Shown: positions 45,941 through 52,647 of the stretch, one piece after another
How positions within the stretch are numbered: the first letter of the stretch is position 1
Layout: the number at the start of each line of letters is the position of its first letter
Assembly (NCBI RefSeq): GCF_031460495.1
Contig: NZ_JAVKTS010000007.1
Span: forward strand, 1-64,000
Length of the DNA stretch: 64,000 nucleotides
DNA from: Tissierella sp.
GTDB taxonomy: Bacteria > Bacillota > Clostridia > Tissierellales > Tissierellaceae
Direction of reading: 5' to 3'
Notes under the pieces: generated by a model
What the model saw: only the letters and a program-made list of their open reading frames with translations
Database searches by the model: none
What the model was told of the DNA's origin: nothing
Made by a program: the position numbers and the translations under genes

Positions 45941-47983
45941 TTAATAATTGTATTTAATGTTATTATTTGAATTAAATTTATTGATGAAATCTACTATATT
46001 AATACCGCTTATATATAGAGTTAATGGATCTAAACTATCTATCAGGATAGCTTTAGATTCAGATTTATTTCTAATATAGTCAAGTACATTTAGAACCCAT
46101 GTCTTATCTTTAGTTGAATAGGTTTTCATGTTCGTAGAATTTATTTCATCTAAAAACATAACCCAATCTTGACCTTGAACAAATCCCCTAAAGATACTTG
46201 GTCCAGAATTAATCAAACCATTATTATCTTCTCCATATGGAGAAAAATTATCTATCCGTCTATTTTCTCCATTTTTATATAATGTTATATAAATGTGACC
46301 ACCATGATCCTTAATATAACCTTCAGAAACTGCTATTACCTCTAGATCTTTTATACCTGCTGATTCAAATATTGCAGCTGCATTTGACGCTGAGTACATA
46401 CAATTTGATGACTTAGTTAGCCATGTATCATCAATATTTGTATATATTAATTCAGATTGTCCCCACAAAGTTAAAGCAGATATAGTTGAATATTCATCAT
46501 ATCTACCTGTGTTTGTCTTTTCATGGAAGTCATTTACTACCATGCTAGAAATAGTATTTAGGTCTTCATTTTCTAACTCTTTAGCCATACTAGCATAGTG
46601 AGCTGTAACAGGAGAGATAAAATTAGCATTTTTAGCTACTACAAAATATACAAATCCTGTGTCTAACTCTCTCATTTGGTTTTTTCCTTCATCATAGACT
46701 GTAAATTGGTTTCTATCTATGAAATCTTGTCTTCGAAGAAATGCAGTGTAAATTTTTGAACTATGATATTTTATTTTGATTTCTTCCACTTCATTTTTTA
46801 TCTCCGTGGATCTTTTCAATATATTTATCAATTCTATTTCCTTTTTTGTTAGATCAGGTAATGAAGCATGATCGGATGCATAAGTATTGACTAAACTATC
46901 AATAGTATCATCCTTATTAGTATCATCTCTATCCATTAAAGGATACCATACATAATCCTCATTGTAGATTAAAACAACTTTTTCAGATATTTGGCTAGAT
47001 TCTATACCATTGCATTCTAACAGCTTGTTGTCAGACCACACATACGCATTTCCTCTTTCAGTCATTAAAATGTATGGGTTATTCTTTTTTATATCCTTTT
47101 CTTGAAAGTACACAATTTCAGCCATATTTATAGGAACCATTTTCATATCATTGGGTTGAAGAGCAGTAGCTAATCCATACATTCTAATATCTATATAATT
47201 TAAAATAGGTTGACCTGAGTAGAACTCTTTATAGTCCATTTTTTCAAATTCTTTTACATCTATATCTGACCATAGAAGAGAATCTTCCGATAGAGTGCCT
47301 GAGAATATCATACTAAGAAGATTTTCTCTTTCTTGAAAGTTCTTTGTTTTATTTTCAAAGTAAGCTTTCATACCTGGTTGAGATCTTAGAATCTTTTCAT
47401 AAGCTAATCTATCTGCTTGTAAATATATTTCAGGATGTTTGACAGCCATACTTCTAGATACATAGATTCCATACTTGTACTGTGGTTGACTTAGAGCCTT
47501 GGTAGCTACATCTTCCCAAGCCTTATAATGAATTTCTTGTGCTAGTGATTCGCTTTTTATTATTACAGAGTTACTTTTACTATTCCATGTCACTTGCCCA
47601 TTAAAAGCTTCTATAACAGGTCTTATTGGCAAATAAGTTCTACCGTCTTTTGTAACAGAAACTGTATCTATTACTATCTTTTCATCATTTCGAAATATAT
47701 AATTTTTACCTATAGGTACTTTTATAACTATATTATCCTTTTCTGCAACAGCCATATTGTTTACATTGTCCCAAGCAACCTTTGCTCCGAATTTCTCCAA
47801 AGTTATTCTAAATGGAACCAAGGTTCTATTATTTTTATCCACAAAAGGATAACCAGAGCTATTATTAAATCCAACCATATCACCATTTATAGATATCTGA
47901 GTACCTGTTGCTTGAACTAATGATGTAGGAACTGAAAAACTTAATAATAAAATCAGTAATAATACAAAACTAATCTTTTTCAT
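45941..47983 (-). CDS. Secreted protein with copper-amine-oxidase-N domain and possible transglutaminase-like domain
   Basis: A 680-residue protein with a signal peptide (MKKISFVLLLILLLSFSVPT, cut near VQA). Residues about 28-150 form a copper-amine-oxidase N-terminal-like domain (NRTLVPFRITLEKFGAKVAW, TYLPIRPVIEAFNGQVTW), a common cell-wall-associated module in Clostridia. The long remainder is not a known family to me. Near residues 545-600, SSNCMYSASNAAAIFESAGI, then GGHIYITLY, then RIDNFSPYG, recalls the Cys-His-Asp order of transglutaminase-like peptidases; that is inference. It is divergent from the L,D-transpeptidase gene. Confidence 0.75.
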   Translation of the reverse strand: MKKISFVLLLILLLSFSVPTSLVQATGTQISINGDMVGFNNSSGYPFVDKNNRTLVPFRITLEKFGAKVAWDNVNNMAVAEKDNIVIKVPIGKNYIFRNDEKIVIDTVSVTKDGRTYLPIRPVIEAFNGQVTWNSKSNSVIIKSESLAQEIHYKAWEDVATKALSQPQYKYGIYVSRSMAVKHPEIYLQADRLAYEKILRSQPGMKAYFENKTKNFQERENLLSMIFSGTLSEDSLLWSDIDVKEFEKMDYKEFYSGQPILNYIDIRMYGLATALQPNDMKMVPINMAEIVYFQEKDIKKNNPYILMTERGNAYVWSDNKLLECNGIESSQISEKVVLIYNEDYVWYPLMDRDDTNKDDTIDSLVNTYASDHASLPDLTKKEIELINILKRSTEIKNEVEEIKIKYHSSKIYTAFLRRQDFIDRNQFTVYDEGKNQMRELDTGFVYFVVAKNANFISPVTAHYASMAKELENEDLNTISSMVVNDFHEKTNTGRYDEYSTISALTLWGQSELIYTNIDDTWLTKSSNCMYSASNAAAIFESAGIKDLEVIAVSEGYIKDHGGHIYITLYKNGENRRIDNFSPYGEDNNGLINSGPSIFRGFVQGQDWVMFLDEINSTNMKTYSTKDKTWVLNVLDYIRNKSESKAILIDSLDPLTLYISGINIVDFINKFNSNNNIKYNY

Positions 47984-48179
47984 TTTCTATCTCCTCTCTA
48001 GCATGTCATGGTAAAGTTATGCATATAAGGGTATTATAGCATATAATGTAAATATTGGGACATATACATTATAGGTTTTTCAAGCCCCCCACAATATGTA
48101 ATTATTATGTAATTAAAATGGTTTTATAAGTTTTATTTATATGATTATTGCATATTAATGTATTTAAGGGGGGGATAGA

Positions 48180-48899
48180 ATGAATAAAGATACTAAACTG
48201 TTTATTTTAATGGTTATTTTAATACTTTTTTTCTTAGTAGTAGGGAATTACATATACAGATATTCAACTATGAAAAAGATAAGTTTAGAAGATGTATATC
48301 TAAAAGATAAAAAGCCTAACTATACTATATTAATTGAAGTAGATATGAAACGACTAACATTAATAGATAATGAAAATGAAACTATATTAAAAACATATCC
48401 TATAGCTACTGGCAAGCCTAGTTCACCTACTCCTCTAGGTACCTTTAAAATTGTTGAAAAGGCCAAATGGGGTGAGGGATTCGGAACAAGATGGATGGGG
48501 ATTAATGTCCCCTGGGGTAAATATGGAATTCATGGAACGAATAAACCTGGATCTATTGGAGCTAATTTATCGGCAGGCTGCGTTCGCATGAGAAATCAAG
48601 ATGTAGAGGAACTTTATTCAATGGTAAAACATAATACTATAGTTACTATATCAAATGGGCTATATGGACCTTTTGGTCAAGGTTTCAGAGAATTGAGGCC
48701 AGGAGATAGAGGTGCAGATGTCCTTGAGGTTCAAAAGAGACTCGAGCAAAAAGGATATTATGAAGGTGCTTTAGATGGAATTTATGGAGAAGGAATGAAA
48801 AAATCATTGATTACATTTTTAAAGGATAATAATTTAGAAATAACTGATAAGATAAGTACAAAAATATTCAATAGCTTAGATATTTTTTTAATGGAATAA
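48180..48899 (+). CDS. L,D-transpeptidase with peptidoglycan-binding domain
   Basis: Cross-links peptidoglycan through 3-3 bonds or trims it. It has 239 residues: one membrane anchor (about 7-26), a YkuD domain with HGTNKPGSIGANLSAGCVRM (about residues 120-139) holding the catalytic Cys, His and Ser, and a C-terminal PG_binding_1 module (LRPGDRGADVLEVQKRLEQK). ATG follows GGGGGGAT. An almost identical 153-base piece of its coding region lies at 45702, on the far side of the neighbouring gene. Confidence 0.93.
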   Translation: MNKDTKLFILMVILILFFLVVGNYIYRYSTMKKISLEDVYLKDKKPNYTILIEVDMKRLTLIDNENETILKTYPIATGKPSSPTPLGTFKIVEKAKWGEGFGTRWMGINVPWGKYGIHGTNKPGSIGANLSAGCVRMRNQDVEELYSMVKHNTIVTISNGLYGPFGQGFRELRPGDRGADVLEVQKRLEQKGYYEGALDGIYGEGMKKSLITFLKDNNLEITDKISTKIFNSLDIFLME

Positions 48900-48993
48900 T
48901 AGATAATTGATTAGATTTTTGTCATTTGGGTAAATAAGGTAGTAGAGATAACAAGATTACTTAAATGAATTATCAAATATTAGGAGGTATATT

Positions 48994-49479
48994 ATGGCAT
49001 CAGAAAAATTACTAAAAGGTTTAAATGATCAATTTAATTTTGAATTATTATCAGGATATTATTACATGGCAATGGCAGCTTACTGTTCCAACGAAAATAT
49101 GAATGGATTTGCCCATTTTCTAATAGAGCAAGGTAAAGAAGAATATGAACATGCTATGAAATTCTATGGTTTTATCAATGATATGGATGGAAGAGTAATA
49201 GCTCAAGCTATGTCAGAGCCTAAAAATGATTACAAATCATTCTTAGAAGTATTTGAAACAGCTCTTCATCATGAGAAATTAGTTACTTCAAGAATTAATA
49301 ATTTGCTAGATATAGCAACAGAAGAGAAATGTTATCCAACTATTCAATTCTTACAATGGTTTGTGGAAGAACAATTAGAAGAAGAAAATAGTATTAAGGA
49401 TATCATATTTAAGTTAAAAGGCATTAAAGATAATTTCCAAGGACTATATTTATTAGATAAAGAATTGGGAGCAAGATAG
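48994..49479 (+). CDS. Ferritin
   Basis: Iron-storage protein, 161 residues, four-helix bundle. Ferroxidase ligands are visible in NFELLSGYYYMAMAAYC, EQGKEEYEHAMKFY and QFLQWFVEEQLEEE. Bacterial non-haem ferritins of this length form 24-subunit cages that also limit iron-driven oxidative damage. ATG follows TAGGAGG. Convergent with the SASP gene. Confidence 0.95.
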   Translation: MASEKLLKGLNDQFNFELLSGYYYMAMAAYCSNENMNGFAHFLIEQGKEEYEHAMKFYGFINDMDGRVIAQAMSEPKNDYKSFLEVFETALHHEKLVTSRINNLLDIATEEKCYPTIQFLQWFVEEQLEEENSIKDIIFKLKGIKDNFQGLYLLDKELGAR

Positions 49480-49505
49480 TAAATTAAAATTTATTAAATT
49501 GAAAT

Positions 49506-49537
49506 AAAAAAGATAGGTCATTTGACCTATCTTTTTT
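49506..49537. terminator. Bidirectional terminator between ferritin and SASP genes
   Basis: aaaaaagataggtca and its exact complement with a two-base gap; T6 runs on both strands. Confidence 0.85.
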
Positions 49538-49545
49538 AGAACTTC

Positions 49546-49770
49546 CTACTTCATAGTTCCACTCATATTTTGTTGTGCCATCTCAACTAATTTTTTTGTC
49601 ATATATCCACCAACGTAACCATTTTGTCTTGATGGTAAATTACCTTTATCTAATGAATCGTAGTTCGCCATACCTAATTCTGAAGCGATTTCTAATTTCA
49701 TTTGGTCAAGAGCTTGACGAGCACCTGGTACAACTATTCTGTTACTTCCAGTATTATTGTTATTTGTCAT
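49546..49770 (-). CDS. Alpha/beta-type small acid-soluble spore protein
   Basis: DNA-coating protein of the spore core, 74 residues. It has the GPR-protease site in MKLEIASELG and the conserved LPSRQNGYVGGYMTKKLVEMA. ATG follows GAGGAGA on the minus strand. A sigma-G-like promoter lies about 50 bases upstream. This is direct evidence of a spore-forming host. Confidence 0.95.
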   Translation of the reverse strand: MTNNNNTGSNRIVVPGARQALDQMKLEIASELGMANYDSLDKGNLPSRQNGYVGGYMTKKLVEMAQQNMSGTMK

Positions 49771-49819
49771 TTTTTATTTCTCCTCTCAAAATTAATTTTG
49801 TAAAACTTTGGTGTAGTAG

Positions 49820-49849
49820 TATTATGTGTATAAATAAATTTAATAATCA
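49820..49849 (-). promoter_or_regulatory. Sigma-G-like promoter of the SASP gene
   Basis: On the minus strand TGATTA, a 17-base spacer and CATAATA, matching the forespore consensus TGHATR/CATNHTA at all but one position. Confidence 0.5.
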
Positions 49850-49975
49850 TGTAATATTATGAATTGGTGAATAATAATTCCAGTTTTGTCATAAATGTGA
49901 ACTTCTTTAAACCATATTTTTGTCTTTATAAAAGCAAATAGGCATTAGTGAGATTTAAAGAATTTCTTTTTTGTA

Positions 49976-50004
49976 TTTATAAAAATATTAAAACATGTTA
50001 TAAT
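49976..50004 (+). promoter_or_regulatory. Possible promoter of the decarboxylase beta-subunit gene
   Basis: TTTATA, 17 bases, TATAAT at 49999-50004. The rest of the 270-base gap shows nothing else beyond the SASP promoter. Confidence 0.4.
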
Positions 50005-50040
50005 AAGACGTCTTTAAATATGTAGAGGAGGAATAATAAT

Positions 50041-51153
50041 TTGGAACAATTATTAGAAGGTGTAACCAGTCTTGAATGGAAACAAATACTTATGTTTATC
50101 GTTGGTGGCGTACTTATTTACTTAGCAATTAAGAAAGATTATGAGCCAATGTTGTTATTGCCTATAGGATTTGGAGCTATATTGGCAAATTTACCGGTAG
50201 TTGCAGGTATCCCAGGTATAGCTAGTGATGAAGGAATTTTGGGAATTCTTAAGAATGCAGGAATTTTAAATGAATTATTTCCAGCATTAATGTTTATAGC
50301 CGTTGGAGCAATGATAGATTTTGCACCATTACTTCAGATGCCATCTATGCTTTTTTTTGGAGCAGCAGCACAATTTGGAATATTTATGACAATAATATTC
50401 GCGTACTTATTAGGATTTGATATTAAAGAAGCAGCATCCATAGGTATTATAGGAGCAGCTGATGGACCTACATCTATATTTGTTGCAACCAGGTTTGCCA
50501 AGCATTTATTGGGACCGATATCTGTAGCAGCCTACTCATATATGTCTTTAGTGCCAATGATTCAGCCTGTGGTAGTTAAGGCTTTAACAACTAAAGAAGA
50601 AAGAAAGATAAGAATGGAATATAAAGAAGTTAAAATATCTAAGACTGTAAAGATAATATTTCCAATAGCAGTGACCATAGTTGCAGGAATTATTGCCCCT
50701 ATGTCAGCTACTTTAATTGGATGCTTGATGTTTGGAAATCTTATTAGAGAATCTGGCGTACTAGAGAGATTATCTCAATCAGCTCAAAATGAACTAGCTA
50801 ACTTAGTTACCTTACTTTTAGGTATAACAATTGGTTCTACAATGACAGCAGAAGCATTTATCAATGTAGATACATTAATGATAATGGGGCTTGGTTTAGT
50901 TGCATTTGTATTTGATACTGCAGGTGGAGTATTATTTGCGAAATTCTTGAACTTATTTGTTAAGAAAAAGTACAACCCTATGATTGGTGCTGCAGGTATT
51001 TCCGCTTTTCCTATGTCATCAAGGGTAATACAAAAGTTAGCAACAGAAGCAGATCCTACGAATTTCATTTTAATGCAAGCTGTATCTGCCAATGTAGCTG
51101 GACAAATAGGCTCTATTATTGCAGGTAGTGTTGTATTGATATTATTATCTTAG
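50041..51153 (+). CDS. Sodium-pumping decarboxylase beta subunit (OadB/GcdB/MmdB family)
   Basis: Membrane subunit that decarboxylates carboxybiotin and exports Na+. It has 370 residues from TTG behind AGGAGG, with about nine to eleven hydrophobic segments. The family motifs GAADGPTSIF (from about residue 139) and GITIGSTMTAEAFI are present. Which acid is decarboxylated depends on the alpha subunit, which is not encoded here. Only a 34-residue membrane peptide follows. Confidence 0.93.
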   Translation: MEQLLEGVTSLEWKQILMFIVGGVLIYLAIKKDYEPMLLLPIGFGAILANLPVVAGIPGIASDEGILGILKNAGILNELFPALMFIAVGAMIDFAPLLQMPSMLFFGAAAQFGIFMTIIFAYLLGFDIKEAASIGIIGAADGPTSIFVATRFAKHLLGPISVAAYSYMSLVPMIQPVVVKALTTKEERKIRMEYKEVKISKTVKIIFPIAVTIVAGIIAPMSATLIGCLMFGNLIRESGVLERLSQSAQNELANLVTLLLGITIGSTMTAEAFINVDTLMIMGLGLVAFVFDTAGGVLFAKFLNLFVKKKYNPMIGAAGISAFPMSSRVIQKLATEADPTNFILMQAVSANVAGQIGSIIAGSVVLILLS

Positions 51154-51163
51154 GAGGGACACT

Positions 51164-51268
51164 ATGTTATTGAATTTGATGCTTTATGGAATGGGCACTA
51201 CATTTTTCGTTTTGATATTATTTTATTTTGTTATAAAAGGATTAACTAAACTATTTCCAGTAAAATAA
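51164..51268 (+). CDS. Tiny membrane protein, OadG-like decarboxylase subunit
   Basis: A 34-codon frame, MLLNLMLYGMGTTFFVLI then LFYFVIKGLTKLFPVK, a single membrane helix with a basic C-terminal end. It starts 10 bases after the beta-subunit stop behind AGGAGGG and is followed by a terminator. OadG/delta subunits share the pattern of one N-terminal helix ending near Lys-Leu-Phe, so a role in assembling the decarboxylase complex is inferred. Confidence 0.75.
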   Translation: MLLNLMLYGMGTTFFVLILFYFVIKGLTKLFPVK

Positions 51269-51272
51269 TGAG

Positions 51273-51298
51273 AAACCCCTTTTTTAGGGGTTTTTTTT
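51273..51298 (+). terminator. Terminator of the decarboxylase genes
   Basis: aaacccct pairs with aggggttt, then T8. Confidence 0.9.
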
Positions 51299-51305
51299 AA
51301 TTCTT

Positions 51306-51334
51306 GTAACTAAACTGACACTTCCTCATAAAAT
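51306..51334 (+). promoter_or_regulatory. Possible sigma-E promoter of cotJ
   Basis: CATAAAAT at 51327-51334 resembles the sigma-E -10 box; a poor -35 (GTAACTA) lies 14 bases before it. cotJ is sigma-E dependent in B. subtilis. Confidence 0.3.
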
Positions 51335-51366
51335 ATAGAGAACAGAACTTTTTAGGAGGAGAAAAA

Positions 51367-51567
51367 ATGGATAGAGATTATGAAAATAAAGAAAGACCAT
51401 GTTGTCCTGGTGAGCTAGCAAGGGCTTGTGTGCCTTTTCAAATTATGAATGAAGTGTTTAGTCCAAGAGAAGCATTGAGAGCTGGTACTTTATTTCCAGA
51501 GCTAGTTAAACCAAATTTTACAACTGGGATAGGAGATAAGGAAAGAGGGGGTAGATGCCATGGATAG
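51367..51567 (+). CDS. cotJA: Spore coat protein CotJA
   Basis: Small coat-associated protein, 66 residues, with the family pattern ARACVPFQIMNEVFSPREAL and GTLFPEL. ATG follows TAGGAGGAG. It overlaps cotJB by 8 bases. The cotJABC order is conserved in spore formers. Confidence 0.93.
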   Translation: MDRDYENKERPCCPGELARACVPFQIMNEVFSPREALRAGTLFPELVKPNFTTGIGDKERGGRCHG

Positions 51568-51820
51568 AGCACAAATGGATTTACTTGTTGAAATAATGGA
51601 ATCATCATTTATACTAGATGAGACATCTCTATATTTAGATACCCATCCAAATGATGAAAGAGCTTTGAGGATGCATAATAATGCTTCACAAAGATATTTT
51701 GAATTGAAAAATATGTATCAGGCAAGATATGGTCCTCTAATGAACAGAGAGATGAGCAGATATCCTTGGGCTTATATTGATGGACCTTGGCCTTGGGAAA
51801 TAAATTTTACTAATTTTTAA
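51560..51820 (+). CDS. cotJB: Spore coat protein CotJB
   Basis: An 86-residue coat protein with the family LVEIMESSFILDETSLYLDT and the ending WAYIDGPWPWE. ATG lies within the last codons of cotJA; cotJC follows after 12 bases. Confidence 0.93.
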   Translation: MDRAQMDLLVEIMESSFILDETSLYLDTHPNDERALRMHNNASQRYFELKNMYQARYGPLMNREMSRYPWAYIDGPWPWEINFTNF

Positions 51821-51832
51821 AGGAGGATCGTT

Positions 51833-52405
51833 ATGTGGTTTTATGAAAAGAATTTACAATATCCAGTAAGAGTAGATACAACAAATCCAGCATTAGCTGC
51901 CATGATACTAGAACAATTTGGAGGACCAGATGGAGAATTATCAGCAGGAGTACGATATCTGTCGCAAAGATGGACTATGCCAACCAATCAAGGTAAGGCT
52001 ATATTAACTGATATTGGTACAGAAGAATTAGCACATTGGGAAATGATAGGCACTTTAGTTTGGAGATTAGTCAAAGATGCTCCAGTATCTCAAATAAAAG
52101 GCACACCTTTTGAAGCTCATTATGTAAATCATGGTAAAAGCCCATTTCCACATAATGCTGGAGGGCAGGCTTGGACAGCAGGTTATATTCAATCAAAAGA
52201 TGATCCAATAGCAGATTTGCACGAGAATATGGCAGCAGAAGAAAAAGCAAGAGCAACTTATGAATGGTTAATTCGTGTCAGCGATGATCCAGGAGTAACA
52301 GATACTTTAAGGTTCTTAAGAGAAAGAGAAGTAGTGCATTTTCAAAGATTTGGTGAAACCTTGGGAATTGTACAGGAATATATAGATAGCAAAAAGTTTT
52401 ACTAA
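51833..52405 (+). CDS. cotJC: Spore coat protein CotJC (manganese-catalase-like)
   Basis: A 190-residue protein of the manganese catalase family found in the inner spore coat. The dimetal ligands appear in DIGTEELAHWEMIG, ENMAAEEKARATYEWL and REREVVHFQRFGE. It may detoxify peroxide in the spore. ATG follows AAAGGAGG. Confidence 0.95.
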   Translation: MWFYEKNLQYPVRVDTTNPALAAMILEQFGGPDGELSAGVRYLSQRWTMPTNQGKAILTDIGTEELAHWEMIGTLVWRLVKDAPVSQIKGTPFEAHYVNHGKSPFPHNAGGQAWTAGYIQSKDDPIADLHENMAAEEKARATYEWLIRVSDDPGVTDTLRFLREREVVHFQRFGETLGIVQEYIDSKKFY

Positions 52406-52427
52406 ATTACAATATTATATAGACAAG

Positions 52428-52449
52428 AGGGACACTGAGTCCCTTTTTT
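52428..52449 (+). terminator. Terminator of the cotJ operon
   Basis: agggac pairs with gtccct, followed by T6. Confidence 0.85.
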
Positions 52450-52545
52450 CATGCTTGGGATTAATATAAAAATATAATTCATTTTATAGAAGTAAGTATT
52501 ATTTTATACTAGATCTCATTTTCCCTTAATTTTTTTGTGCTTTAA

Positions 52546-52598
52546 TTGACAAAGCTATAATAATATGTTATTGTATAACTATACGGGTACGGGGTATG
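52546..52598 (+). promoter_or_regulatory. Promoter and possible persulfide-repressor operator of the CoA-disulfide reductase gene
   Basis: TTGACA at 52546-52551, 17 bases, TATTGT at 52569-52574. Immediately downstream, tatacgggtacggggtatg (52580-52598) has ATAC..GTAT ends and G-tracts, reminiscent of CsoR/CstR-family operators. No such regulator gene is in the window. Confidence 0.4.
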
Positions 52599-52647
52599 AG
52601 TAAATGAGAATATGAAATATTGTATTTAATTAAAAGGGGGAGTAAAA

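Noticed and set aside
47594-47920. 108-codon frame antisense to the secreted protein gene
   Set aside because: No ribosome binding site; the minus-strand gene has a signal peptide and domain matches.
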